Below, piece by piece: positions 49,289 through 58,242 of a DNA stretch of 64,000 nucleotides. The translations under genes were made by a program, and so were the position numbers. The notes beneath the pieces were generated by a model. It saw only the letters and a list, made by a program, of their open reading frames with translations, was not told where the DNA came from and did no database searches. This DNA is from Pantoea sp. SOD02 (lineage in GTDB: Bacteria > Pseudomonadota > Gammaproteobacteria > Enterobacterales > Enterobacteriaceae), in NCBI RefSeq assembly GCF_024707505.1, contig NZ_CP102604.1, forward strand, positions 372,001 through 436,000, in the 5' to 3' direction. The stretch's first letter is position 1. Each line of letters starts with the position of its first letter.

Positions 49289-50698
49289 TTAAATATTCTC
49301 CAAATCCATCCCACGGGTTTTCGGCCCGTAAATTCCCACCGACAGCATCACCATCAGCATGCTCAGCACGATAAAGGCGATCACACCCTGGCTGCCGGCA
49401 TACTGCAAAATAATGCCAATCAAAATACTGCTAAACACCGTCGACAGGCGGCTAAACGAGTAGCAGAAACCCACCGCGCGGGCGCGAATGTGCGTTGGGA
49501 AAATCTCGGTCTGATAAGCGTGATAGCTAAAGGTCAGCCACGCGTTGCTGTAGGTGATCAGGAAGCCGCAGATGATCATCAGCACCGGATTGGTCATAAA
49601 CGCAAACAGCGTGCCGAACACCACCGTCATCAGCGATGAAAACACGATCTGCCATTTATTCTCGAGCTTGTCGGCGTAGCGACTGCAAATCAGCGAGCCG
49701 AGCGGGTAGGCCAGCGTAATGAAAAACGCATAAAGCAAGCTGTGCGTGACGGTCGCGCCTTTGCCCGACAGCAGCGCGGGCAGCCAGTTGCCGAAGCCAA
49801 AGAAACCAATCGCCTGGAAGAAGTTCATCACCACCAGCATCAGTGTGCGCTTGCGATACGCCGGTGCCCAAATCTCACTGAAACGCCCTTTTTTTGGTAA
49901 TTGTGCCGCAGCATCGCTGCTGGAAAAGTCTTCGCCCGGCGCGATGCCACAGCGCTTTTCCATCGCGCTCAACACCTGATGCGCTTCCTGATGCCGTCCT
50001 TGTTGCGCCAGCCAGCGCGCGGATTCCGGCAGGTTTTTACGAATCAGCCAGATCACCAGCGAGCAGACCGCACCGGCAATCACCACCCAGCGCCAGCCTT
50101 CAAGGTTGAGAATGGTTTGCGGCACCAGCCACCACGACATCAGCGCCACCGCCGGTACCGACAGGAACTGGATAAAGAAGGAGAAGGCGAATGCGCGGCT
50201 GCGCAGATGCGCCGGTACCCATTCGGAAAGATAGGTATCGATGGTCACCAGCTCAACGCCAAGGCCAATGCCAACGAGGAAGCGGAACAGGATGATCATC
50301 TCCGCGCTTTGCTGGAACGCCATCAGCAGCGAAAACGCGCCGTACCACGCCAGCGCGCACATAAAGGTCAGGCGGCGGCCAAAACGGTCGGCGTAGGGCG
50401 CAAGCAAACTCGCGCCGACAAACAGGCCAAGGAAAGTCGCGGAGGCAAATGCCGCCTGGTCGGCGACGCCGAACACGCCGGCAGAACCGGTATGAAACAC
50501 GCCCGCCGCCACCAGGCCGGAGCTGATGTAGCCGGTTTCAAACAGATCGTAGAGTTCAAAGAAGCCGCCGAGCGCCAGTAGCGTGATAAAGCGCCACAGA
50601 CCGGCGGAAGAGGGCAGCGCATCAATGCGCCCGGCTAAGGTGCGGCGATCCGCGCTCATGTGATCGTTCGCCATCCCTGTCGACGTGATTGTTGTCAT
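49289..50698 (-). CDS. MFS transporter, sugar/metabolite porter type
   Basis: The 469-residue protein has 12 helices and the family motifs: ALGGFFELYDLFETGYISS in helix 1, the loop 2-3 motif GASLLAPYADRFGRRLTF, FLVGIGLGVELVTIDTYLSEWVPAHLRSRA near 144-173, and a mirrored YPLGSLICSRYADKLENK in the second half. This resembles the SP/AAHS/SLC22 side of the superfamily, which imports sugars, aromatic or organic acids. Substrate unknown. It lies after abgT on the same strand with 190 bases between, so it may be part of a peptide/aromatic acid use cluster or independent. Confidence 0.8.
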   Translation of the reverse strand: MTTITSTGMANDHMSADRRTLAGRIDALPSSAGLWRFITLLALGGFFELYDLFETGYISSGLVAAGVFHTGSAGVFGVADQAAFASATFLGLFVGASLLAPYADRFGRRLTFMCALAWYGAFSLLMAFQQSAEMIILFRFLVGIGLGVELVTIDTYLSEWVPAHLRSRAFAFSFFIQFLSVPAVALMSWWLVPQTILNLEGWRWVVIAGAVCSLVIWLIRKNLPESARWLAQQGRHQEAHQVLSAMEKRCGIAPGEDFSSSDAAAQLPKKGRFSEIWAPAYRKRTLMLVVMNFFQAIGFFGFGNWLPALLSGKGATVTHSLLYAFFITLAYPLGSLICSRYADKLENKWQIVFSSLMTVVFGTLFAFMTNPVLMIICGFLITYSNAWLTFSYHAYQTEIFPTHIRARAVGFCYSFSRLSTVFSSILIGIILQYAGSQGVIAFIVLSMLMVMLSVGIYGPKTRGMDLENI

Positions 50699-50888
50699 TG
50701 TTGTGTAAACCTCGGTGTTTGCAGAACCCGCTGACGGCTGAGATTGGTTTTAAAAATAATTAACCGTTAGCAAGCGAAGGAATAGCAGGATAATAAATTC
50801 GCTGAGAGTTGCCGAGAGGCAGGACGGTGACATTTTGGCAACATACGTTGCAGTTCACAGAAAAGTAGTCGCCATCCGTGGCGCAGGC

Positions 50889-52409
50889 TTAGTGCAGGCT
50901 CGGATAGACGCCCGGACCGATCGGTAAACCGAGTGCGTACCACGCCAGCAGCAGCACAATCCAGGTGGTGAAGAACACCAGCGGATAGGGGAAGATCAGC
51001 ACGTAATAGGTGCCCAGCTGTGCATCTTTTTGATAGCGCTGCAGGAAGCCAAGGAACAGCGGCAGGAACGGCGACATCGGTGCCAGCGGCAACACCGCAG
51101 AATCGGCGATGCGGAAAATCATCTGCGCAAACGCCGGATGGAAGCCCAGCAGCATAAACATCGGCACAAACACCGGCGCCAGAATTGACCAGATGGCCGA
51201 GCCACTGGCGATAAACATGCACAGAAACGCCGACAGGAACATCAAGCCCATAAACGCCGGTGCGCCGCTGATGCCCGCGCTCTCCAGCACATCGGTCAGG
51301 CCGATGGCCATGAACTTGCCCATGTTGCTCCAGTTGAAGAAGGCAACGAACTGCGACAGCGGAAACACCATCACAATAAAGCCCGCCATGCTCTTCATCG
51401 GATCCACCAGCAGCTGCGGGATATCATCCGCGCGGCGGATCTGCTTCGTCACCGCGCCATAGGCAATCGCCACCACAAAGAAAAACAGGATGATGATCGG
51501 CACAATGCCCTGAATAAACGGCGACGGAATAATGCCGCCGGTTTTGGGATTGCGCAGCGGCGCGTGTTCCGGCACCACCAGCAGCGCCATCAGCGCGATA
51601 AACACCAGCGCGGCGATACCGGCGGCTTTCAGGCCGCGATTCTCCAGCGCGGTGAGGGGCGGCAGGCGATCGTTGTTGCCGCCGTTCCACGCGGGCAGGC
51701 GCGGCTCGACAAACTTGTCGGTCAGCAGCGCACCGGCGATGGTCAGCACAATCACCGAGCTGGCCATAAAGTACCAGTTGTCGATCACGCTAACGTGTAC
51801 GGTATCGCTCACCGCTTTGGCGGCTTCGGTGCTGATGCCAGAAAGCAGCACATCGGTGGTGACAATCAGCAGGTTGGCGGTAAAACCCGATGCCACGCCG
51901 GCAATCGCCGCCATCAATCCCGCCACCGGATGACGTCCCACCGCGAGGAAGATCAGCGCGCCGAGCGGCGGCATCACAACCAGCGCGGCATCGGACGAGA
52001 TGTGGCTGAAGAAGGCGATAAACAGCACCATGTAGCTGGCGTAGCGACGGCTCACGCGCGAAGCCATCTTCACCATCAGCGACTGCAGCAGGCCGACTTT
52101 TTCCGCCAGGCCCGCACCAATCACCAGCGCCAGAATCGATCCCAACGGCGTGAAGCCGCTGAAGTTTTTGATGATGTTGGGCAGGATCCACTGAATCCCG
52201 GCAACGCTCAGCAGGTTGTTCACCCGCACCAGCTCGCCGTTGGCCGGGTTTTTCACCGCCACGTCGAGGCTGCTGAGTATGGCGGTGGCGACCATCAGCA
52301 CCACAATCAAATAGACGAACAGTAAGAATGGATTCGGCACTTTGTTGCCGACGCGTTCAATCCAGCTAAACAGCTTTCCGGGGCTGCGGTTCTCCGTGGT
52401 GGCTTCCAT
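50889..52409 (-). CDS. abgT: p-Aminobenzoyl-glutamate transporter AbgT
   Basis: The 506-residue inner-membrane protein is close to E. coli AbgT: GKLFSWIERVGNKVPNPFLLFVYLIVVLMV at the start, IKNFSGFTPLGSILALVIGAGLAEKVGLLQSLMVKMAS, SSDAALVVMPPLGALIFLAVGRHPVAGL and the end LGLPIGPGVYPSLH. It imports p-aminobenzoyl-glutamate, a folate breakdown product; family members can also export sulfonamides. GAGGA lies eight bases before the ATG. It follows abgA-abgB on the same strand, but a REP pair in the 166-base gap to abgB may adjust its expression. Confidence 0.95.
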   Translation of the reverse strand: MEATTENRSPGKLFSWIERVGNKVPNPFLLFVYLIVVLMVATAILSSLDVAVKNPANGELVRVNNLLSVAGIQWILPNIIKNFSGFTPLGSILALVIGAGLAEKVGLLQSLMVKMASRVSRRYASYMVLFIAFFSHISSDAALVVMPPLGALIFLAVGRHPVAGLMAAIAGVASGFTANLLIVTTDVLLSGISTEAAKAVSDTVHVSVIDNWYFMASSVIVLTIAGALLTDKFVEPRLPAWNGGNNDRLPPLTALENRGLKAAGIAALVFIALMALLVVPEHAPLRNPKTGGIIPSPFIQGIVPIIILFFFVVAIAYGAVTKQIRRADDIPQLLVDPMKSMAGFIVMVFPLSQFVAFFNWSNMGKFMAIGLTDVLESAGISGAPAFMGLMFLSAFLCMFIASGSAIWSILAPVFVPMFMLLGFHPAFAQMIFRIADSAVLPLAPMSPFLPLFLGFLQRYQKDAQLGTYYVLIFPYPLVFFTTWIVLLLAWYALGLPIGPGVYPSLH

Positions 52410-52484
52410 TGCAGGTCCTCATCTCGTCTTGTTATGTTTGCATGCCCGCTGGGGGCTATATTTTTTTATGTTTGGTATTTCTGA

Positions 52485-52557
52485 GGTCGCCATGAATGGC
52501 GACCCTACGACGGTGTTTCATTCCGGTTGGTTCGTAGGGTGCGCATTTATGCGCACC
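52485..52557. repeat. REP pair (family A then family B)
   Basis: GGTCGCCATGAATGGCGACC (52485-52504) with CTAC, then GTAG with GGTGCGCATTTATGCGCACC (52538-52557). It lies inside the abg operon between abgB and abgT. Confidence 0.92.
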
Positions 52558-52575
52558 GTGTTACGAATCGCATAA

Positions 52576-54018
52576 TCATTTCAACTTCGACGGTGTGACA
52601 TCCGCTGGAATCGGGCAGACGTAAGGCTGCTCGCGGCGCACGCGCTGGAACTCATCGCGGCAGCGTGCCAGCGCCTCGTCATCCTGTAACAAAGTCAGCG
52701 CGGTGGCGGCCATCACTTTGGCGGCCAGACACATGCCTTTGTGCGCAATGGACGTGCGGCCCTGCGCCACCAGTTGCCAGGTGTGCAGCGGCGTGCCGAA
52801 GGCGAAACAGGGCGCAAAACACTGCGCGGTGGGCGTCACCCAACTCACATCGCCGACGTCGGTTGAGCCGTAAAGGATCTCGCGCGTTACCGCATAAGGC
52901 GCCACTTCATCCATCAAAATCTTGTCGCCCAGCGCTTCGGTCCAGGCGACGCCCGCTTCACCGCCGGTGCGCGCCGCATTGAGACGCGCGTTGCGCAGAT
53001 CGTCTTTGCTTAGCGTGGATCGAATCTCGGCGGCAAACGCCTGCTCCGCTTCACTGTAGTCAGGCAAACCAAACTGATGCAAATAACGCTCCATCACGCT
53101 TTCCAGCGCGCGATTCGGCACGTAATTGGAGCAGGCTTTATCGAAGCGCACCGTCATCTGCGTGTCGGTCATCAGGGCCGCGCCTTTGGCGATATTAATG
53201 ACGCGCTGATAGATATCCTGCGCCTGATCGAGCTGCGGCGCGCGAATCAGATACAGCACTTCGGCGTCGGCTTGCACCACATTGGGGGAGACGCCGCCGG
53301 CATTGGTCACCGCGTAGTGCAGACGCGCTTCCTGCACGATGTGCTCGCGCAGGAAATTGGCGCCGGTGTTCATCAACGTCACCGCATCCAGCGCGCTGCG
53401 TCCTAAATGCGGTGAGTTGGCCGCGTGCGCCGCTACGCCTTTAAAGCGGAAGGCGGCCTGAATATTCGCCAGCGTGCTGAGGTTAAACATGCCGCTGAAA
53501 CCTTCGGGATGCCAGGTCACTGCCGCGTCGACATCGTCGAACAAGCCTTCGCGCACCATAAATGTTTTGCCGGAGCCGCCTTCTTCGCCCGGACAGCCGT
53601 AGAAGCGCAGCGTGCCGCGCTGGCCGTGTTTGGCCCACCAGGCTTTGATGGCGAAAGCGGCAGCCAAACCGGCGGTGCCGAGCAGATTGTGGCCGCAGCC
53701 GTGGCCGTTGCCGTTTTCCACCAGCGGCTGCGGCGTGGCGCAACCCGATTGCTGGCTTAAACCGGCCAGCGCATCGAACTCGCCGAGAATGGCGATCACC
53801 GGTTTGCCGCTGCCAATGCTGGCGATAAACGCGGTGTCGATGTTGCCGACGCCGCGCTCAACGCTAAAACCTTCCCTCTCCAGCGCATCGGCCAGCAGCG
53901 CGGAAGATTGGGTTTCTTCAAAGCGAGTTTCCGGTACGTCCCAGATGGCATCGCTGAGGGCGGTAAAACGCGGCTGGTTTTGGTTGATGTAGTGATCGAT
54001 AAATTCGCTATGGCTCAT
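52576..54018 (-). CDS. abgB: p-Aminobenzoyl-glutamate hydrolase subunit B
   Basis: The 480-residue M20-family metallopeptidase matches E. coli AbgB (481). It has the metal-site motifs [11 protein letters not shown] near 78, [22 protein letters not shown] near 103, [13 protein letters not shown] near 139 and the C-terminal [30 protein letters not shown]. With AbgA it forms the heterodimer that cleaves p-aminobenzoyl-glutamate into p-aminobenzoate and glutamate. The ATG overlaps the abgA stop (ATGA), and GGAGG lies six bases upstream. Confidence 0.96.
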   Translation of the reverse strand: MSHSEFIDHYINQNQPRFTALSDAIWDVPETRFEETQSSALLADALEREGFSVERGVGNIDTAFIASIGSGKPVIAILGEFDALAGLSQQSGCATPQPLVENGNGHGCGHNLLGTAGLAAAFAIKAWWAKHGQRGTLRFYGCPGEEGGSGKTFMVREGLFDDVDAAVTWHPEGFSGMFNLSTLANIQAAFRFKGVAAHAANSPHLGRSALDAVTLMNTGANFLREHIVQEARLHYAVTNAGGVSPNVVQADAEVLYLIRAPQLDQAQDIYQRVINIAKGAALMTDTQMTVRFDKACSNYVPNRALESVMERYLHQFGLPDYSEAEQAFAAEIRSTLSKDDLRNARLNAARTGGEAGVAWTEALGDKILMDEVAPYAVTREILYGSTDVGDVSWVTPTAQCFAPCFAFGTPLHTWQLVAQGRTSIAHKGMCLAAKVMAATALTLLQDDEALARCRDEFQRVRREQPYVCPIPADVTPSKLK

Positions 54019-55328
54019 CGCTGGCCTCCAAACTGTGCTTGATTAAGTGCCAGCGTCGCCAGCGTCTGCACTGCAGTCGCCATGATCGCTTCGTCGAAAT
54101 CGAACTTCGCGTTGTGATGGCCCGCCGCCAGATCGCAACCGAAAATTACGTAGGAGGATTGGCCGCCGCGCTGCTGCACGCGCTCCAGCATGTAAGTGGC
54201 ATCTTCGGAGCCCGCCGCCTGCTGTTTGGTATCGATCACTGAGTTGAAAATGCCCAGCGCCTCGGCCTGCTGGTGGATGAATTCCACCCACGGCGGGCTC
54301 GGCGTGCAGCTACGCGCGCCGCCCATCAGCTTGACGTCATATTCGACGCCGTACATCGCCGCCGCACCGGTAATCACGCGCAGCGCCTGCTGATAAATAT
54401 CGTCGTTAACCTGATTGCTGACGCCGCGCGTTTCCACCTTCATCAACGCACAGTCGGGTACCACGTTGCGTCCGGTTCCTGCTTGCAATACGCCAACGTT
54501 AACGCGCGCCACGCCGCCGCTGTGCTGCGGCAGATTGTGTAGCGCCAGCGTGGCCTGCGCCGCCGCCAGCAGGGCGTTGCGGCCCTCTTCCGGTTTGCCG
54601 CCGGCGTGCGCGCCGACGCCGGTGAAATTGACGTCGAGTTTGGTGGTGGCGAGGAAGCTGTCGCTGCCACAGACGATTTCTCCGGCCGGTACGCCGGTGC
54701 CGAGATGAATGGCAGTGAACAGATCAACATCATCCACCACGCCCGCCGCCACCATTGCTTTCGCCCCGCGCACGCCTTCTTCGGCAGGCTGGAAAATGAG
54801 TTTGATGGTGCCGCTCAGCTGCGCTTTCATCTCCATTAATACGCCCGCCAGCGCCAGGCCGATGGTGGTGTGGCCGTCGTGACCGCAGGCGTGCATCATG
54901 CCGGGATTGCAGGAGGCAAAGCCTTCGCGCGTTGGCAGATGATCGGCGGCGCGGCTTTCGTTCTGATCGAGCGCATCCATATCCACGCGGAAACCCATCA
55001 CCGGGCCGGGACGACCGGTTTCCAGCGTGGCGACCACGCCACAAAATCCGCCGGAGAAGTGCTTAATCCACTGCGGTAGCGCGCCTTGCTCCAGCGCGCG
55101 CGCTTCCTGTTGCGCCAGCACCTCATCAGAGGGCAATCCCATGCGCGAGTCGGCATCGATCACCTCGCGGCCCAGCTTGAGTTGATAACCAAGACGATGC
55201 AGCTCTTCAGCCACCAACGTGGCGGTGCGAAACTCCAGCCAGCCCGATTCGGCAAAGTGGTGCAGATCGCGTCGCCAGGCCTGCATCTGCGGGATGCGCG
55301 CGTTGACGAGGTCAGAAAGGGTTTTCAT
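54015..55328 (-). CDS. abgA: p-Aminobenzoyl-glutamate hydrolase subunit A
   Basis: The 437-residue M20-family protein matches E. coli AbgA (436). It shows the zinc-ligand motifs [14 protein letters not shown] near 114, [21 protein letters not shown] near 143 and [24 protein letters not shown] near 178, plus [17 protein letters not shown] near the end. It pairs with AbgB. MKTLSDL at 55328 is preferred since AAGGA lies seven bases upstream; the Met two codons earlier sits on the ribosome site. It is the first gene of abgA-abgB-abgT and divergent from abgR. Confidence 0.96.
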   Translation of the reverse strand: MKTLSDLVNARIPQMQAWRRDLHHFAESGWLEFRTATLVAEELHRLGYQLKLGREVIDADSRMGLPSDEVLAQQEARALEQGALPQWIKHFSGGFCGVVATLETGRPGPVMGFRVDMDALDQNESRAADHLPTREGFASCNPGMMHACGHDGHTTIGLALAGVLMEMKAQLSGTIKLIFQPAEEGVRGAKAMVAAGVVDDVDLFTAIHLGTGVPAGEIVCGSDSFLATTKLDVNFTGVGAHAGGKPEEGRNALLAAAQATLALHNLPQHSGGVARVNVGVLQAGTGRNVVPDCALMKVETRGVSNQVNDDIYQQALRVITGAAAMYGVEYDVKLMGGARSCTPSPPWVEFIHQQAEALGIFNSVIDTKQQAAGSEDATYMLERVQQRGGQSSYVIFGCDLAAGHHNAKFDFDEAIMATAVQTLATLALNQAQFGGQR

Positions 55329-55415
55329 CGGCATTTCCTTTGTGTTGGTTTTTTATGCATTCATCCGAATCTACACATTGGTTTTGCCGCGCATAAGATG
55401 CGAATATCTTGCTAC

Positions 55416-55434
55416 TGATAAACAACGGTTATCA
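55416..55434. promoter_or_regulatory. LysR-type operator in the abgA/abgR promoter
   Basis: TGATAA-N7-TTATCA is a perfect dyad ending eight bases before the abgR ATG and about 88 bases before abgA. It is suited to autorepression of abgR and activation of abgA. Confidence 0.6.
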
Positions 55435-55441
55435 TCAAACT

Positions 55442-56344
55442 ATGTCTGCCAATCTTAAACTTCATCAGCTGCGCGCGTTTGTTGACGTGGCGCGTCAGGG
55501 CAGCATCCGCGCCGCCAGTCGCTTGTCCGGACTTTCACAGCCTGCACTGACCAAAGCGATTCAGGAACTGGAGTTGGCGCTGGGCGCGCGTCTGTTCGAG
55601 CGGCGACAGCAGGGCGTTACGCTGACCGATATCGGTGATAACTTTTTTAAGCACGCCAGCCTGGTTCTGGAAGAGCTGCGGGTGGCGCAGGAAGATATTC
55701 AGCAGCGGCTGGGATTAGCGGGCGGGCGCGTCAATATCGGCGTGGGCGGCAGTATTGCGCGCACCGTTATGCCGCAGGTAATCAATCAGTTTCATCGCGA
55801 GTATCCGCTGGTTAAGGTGCGAATTGTTGAAGGTCAGCTGGTTTCGATGGTGCATGAACTGCGCCAGGGCGAACTGGATTTCACCATCAATACCTATGAT
55901 AAAAATCATCTCGATCAGGAATTGGTGTTTGAACGGCTGATGGAGCGTGATTATCAGGTGGTGATGCGCAAAGGGCATCCGATGGCGCACGCGCGCACGC
56001 TGGCCGAGCTGCAGCATTGCGACTGGACCATGCCGACGCCGCAAGGGAGCTATTATCGGCTGCTGCACGATCTGTTTGGCGAGCGCGGCATGGCGCCAAA
56101 AATCGTCGTCACCTGCGAGACCTTTATGGCCTGCACCAGCCTGGTGGCGCAGAGCGATTTCGTCAGCATTATTTCGCGCGATGTGATTGAAGACCCGACG
56201 CACGGCGGCCAGCTGATTTCCCTCGAACTCGACGAACCCTTACCGAAAGCCACTTTCTATCTTATCCAGCGTAAAGACACCGCGCTAACGCCGATGAGCG
56301 CTTATATGGCGCAGCTGTTTCGGCGCTACTGTCAGCAAAGGTAA
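55442..56344 (+). CDS. abgR: LysR-family regulator AbgR
   Basis: The 300-residue protein has the N-terminal helix-turn-helix LHQLRAFVDVARQGSIRAASRLSGLSQPALTKAIQELE and an effector domain with INIGVGGSIARTVMPQVINQFHREYP-like and ELDFTINTYDKNHLDQE segments that parallel E. coli AbgR, including WTMPTPQGSYYRLL and the end QRKDTALTP. It sits divergent from abgABT, as in E. coli, and should regulate it. The start ATG 55442 lacks a clear Shine-Dalgarno, so translation may be weak; a TTG 11 codons upstream is an alternative. Confidence 0.93.
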   Translation: MSANLKLHQLRAFVDVARQGSIRAASRLSGLSQPALTKAIQELELALGARLFERRQQGVTLTDIGDNFFKHASLVLEELRVAQEDIQQRLGLAGGRVNIGVGGSIARTVMPQVINQFHREYPLVKVRIVEGQLVSMVHELRQGELDFTINTYDKNHLDQELVFERLMERDYQVVMRKGHPMAHARTLAELQHCDWTMPTPQGSYYRLLHDLFGERGMAPKIVVTCETFMACTSLVAQSDFVSIISRDVIEDPTHGGQLISLELDEPLPKATFYLIQRKDTALTPMSAYMAQLFRRYCQQR

Positions 56345-56422
56345 GAGTGCGGCCTGGCTCGCAACTGTATAAATAATGCGCACTACACTTGCAGTGGACG
56401 TTCCCTTTATGGAGTACAGACC

Positions 56423-56854
56423 ATGCAAGTTACCCCGTATGTGTTTTACAGCGGTCGCTGCGAAGAGGCGATTGCCTTCTACCTCGACGCCACCGATGGC
56501 GAGCTGCTTTTCAAGATGACTTATGGCGATATGCCGGATGAAACGCCGGTTGAGGACGAAGGTTGTATCTCTGGCGTGAGCTTTTCGCCGGAGCAGATTA
56601 TGCATGCCCATCTGCGCATCGGGCAGGGCGAGATTATGATGAGCGACGGCGCACCGCAGGCGGCGTATGGCGGTTTTGCCGTGAGTTTATCTACGCCGGA
56701 TGAGGCGCAAGGCAAGCGTTGGTTTGAGGCGTTGTCAGCGGGCGGTGAAGTGACGAAAAGCTGGGCACCGACGTTCTGGGCCAATGGCTTTGGCATGTTG
56801 ACCGATAAGTTCGGCGTGCCGTGGATGGTGAATGCGTATAAGCCGCAGATTTAG
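56423..56854 (+). CDS. VOC family protein (PhnB/YjdN-like)
   Basis: The 143-residue protein has the vicinal oxygen chelate fold of the PhnB/YjdN group: MQVTPYVFYSGRCEEAIAFYLDATDGELLFKMTYGDMPDE at the start, HAHLRIGQGEIMMSDGAP near 65-82 and the end FGMLTDKFGVPWMVNAYKP. Members resemble bleomycin-resistance and glyoxalase proteins, but enzymatic activity of YjdN-type proteins is unknown. GGAG precedes the ATG. It stands alone 78 bases after abgR, followed by several REP hairpins. Confidence 0.88.
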   Translation: MQVTPYVFYSGRCEEAIAFYLDATDGELLFKMTYGDMPDETPVEDEGCISGVSFSPEQIMHAHLRIGQGEIMMSDGAPQAAYGGFAVSLSTPDEAQGKRWFEALSAGGEVTKSWAPTFWANGFGMLTDKFGVPWMVNAYKPQI

Positions 56855-56873
56855 GTGAGTGCGGTGTTCAGCC

Positions 56874-57024
56874 AGGTGCGCATTAATGCGTTGGCTTTCA
56901 TCATCGTCATTAAAACGGTGCGCATTAATGCGCACCCTACGTGTAGGGTCGCCATTCATGGCGACCGTTTCACCAACCGCACCCATCTCATGGCGACCTT
57001 CTTACCGGCCGCACCATTTAATGG
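56874..57024. repeat. REP cluster with two intact and three decayed hairpins
   Basis: A half-decayed family B copy starts at 56874. Intact copies are GGTGCGCATTAATGCGCACC (56917-56936) with CTAC, and GTAG with GGTCGCCATTCATGGCGACC (56947-56966). Right halves ATGGCGACC recur at about 56991 and 57020. Confidence 0.88.
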
Positions 57025-57040
57025 CGACCGCTTCACGCGA

Positions 57041-57907
57041 TTAGAAGTTGTAACCCACCACCAAATAATAACCCCAACCGGTCGATTTCACTTCAAACGG
57101 ACCGTTACCGAAGTTCAGCTCCTGGCCGTCAGCCCACTGGCCGCCGTTGTGGAAATAACGCGCCACGGTTGAAACATGCCAGTGATCGTAGTTCAGCGAC
57201 AGAATGTGGCTCGATGCAATCGAGTTGCTGGTGCGTGAACGATCGGACTCATCACGCAGATCTGAACCCCAGTCGAAGTTGGTGAAGCCGATGTAGCTCA
57301 GCTTGCCGCCCCACAGGTCGGTAATCGGCACAAAGTATTTCACCTTGAAGCGATAACCATCCCAGCTGTTTTCGTTCGCCGCACCGTAGTTTTCCCACTG
57401 GTATTTCGCGTAAACGTTCAGCGACAGGCCGATATCGCTGTGCGTATCGATGTCGGTGCCAAGACCCATGTACCAGGTGTTCTGACGGTTATCGCTGTTG
57501 CGACCCATGTCATAGATGTAGTTGTTGGCGAAGTACCACTCTTTAAACGGACCAAAAGAGAGGTCGGTGCCGGTCAGCTTATCGATAGAGAAACGTGGCT
57601 CAATTTCCATGAACATCGGCGAACCGTGGTCGAACACGCCGTTTGCGTTGCTGTTGCCCACGCCGAAGAAGTTGGTCAAATCGAGGTAGCCATAGAAATC
57701 GAACCAATCCTTTTTAGCAAAGGCTTCGTATTCCAGATACACGTCGTTGTTGAACTGTGGTCCAAAACGGGTGTGGTAGCTGCCCACCACGTTCACGCTC
57801 TGATGCCACCAGTCAGAAACGTACTGCGGATCGCTGTCTGCCGCTTGTGCCGCACCAGTCCAGCTGCTGGCCAATAAGGCCCCTGCTATCAACGCTTTAT
57901 ATTTCAT
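57041..57907 (-). CDS. tsx: Nucleoside-specific outer membrane channel Tsx
   Basis: The 288-residue precursor has a signal peptide ending GAAQA at about residue 22, and a 12-stranded barrel almost identical in key parts to E. coli Tsx: [80 protein letters not shown] and the terminal [10 protein letters not shown]. It lets nucleosides and deoxynucleosides cross the outer membrane and is a colicin/phage receptor in E. coli. MKYKAL at 57907 is the natural signal start. A consensus CRP site lies 200 bases upstream, in line with CRP/CytR control of E. coli tsx. Confidence 0.97.
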   Translation of the reverse strand: MKYKALIAGALLASSWTGAAQAADSDPQYVSDWWHQSVNVVGSYHTRFGPQFNNDVYLEYEAFAKKDWFDFYGYLDLTNFFGVGNSNANGVFDHGSPMFMEIEPRFSIDKLTGTDLSFGPFKEWYFANNYIYDMGRNSDNRQNTWYMGLGTDIDTHSDIGLSLNVYAKYQWENYGAANENSWDGYRFKVKYFVPITDLWGGKLSYIGFTNFDWGSDLRDESDRSRTSNSIASSHILSLNYDHWHVSTVARYFHNGGQWADGQELNFGNGPFEVKSTGWGYYLVVGYNF

Positions 57908-58106
57908 TATTGTTAACCACATGCTTTTGATCGCCGGGCCGTCGCCGCGATCGGGTGAAATTGATCCCAGGGGATGGGCAGTGAGTTGTCGTATCCGGTC
58001 TGTGTCGCCAGATTTTCAAGCTTGCGTAATGTGCCTGTAACAGAGGCATAGAAAATAGATTTTGGTCACGTTTGTCAAAAAGTGTTGCAGTTTGATTCAC
58101 TGGAAA

Positions 58107-58122
58107 TGTGATCGTTATCACA
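58107..58122. promoter_or_regulatory. CRP site upstream of tsx
   Basis: TGTGATCGTTATCACA is a full match to TGTGA-N6-TCACA with AT-rich flanks. It lies 200 bases before the tsx start; E. coli tsx has CRP/CytR-controlled promoters. Confidence 0.8.
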
Positions 58123-58214
58123 TAAAGACCGTGAGGCGAACGGAACCCCGCAACCGTTTACGTGTCGCGTTCGTCGGGAAAAAGGTGTTGAGGGGATGGT
58201 GCGATAGGTTGCAA

Positions 58215-58238
58215 GGTCGCCATGAATGGCGACCCTAC
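58215..58238 (-). repeat. REP hairpin, family A
   Basis: GGTCGCCATGAATGGCGACC followed by CTAC, at the 3' end of the sensor kinase gene. Confidence 0.92.
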
Positions 58239-58242
58239 GGGG

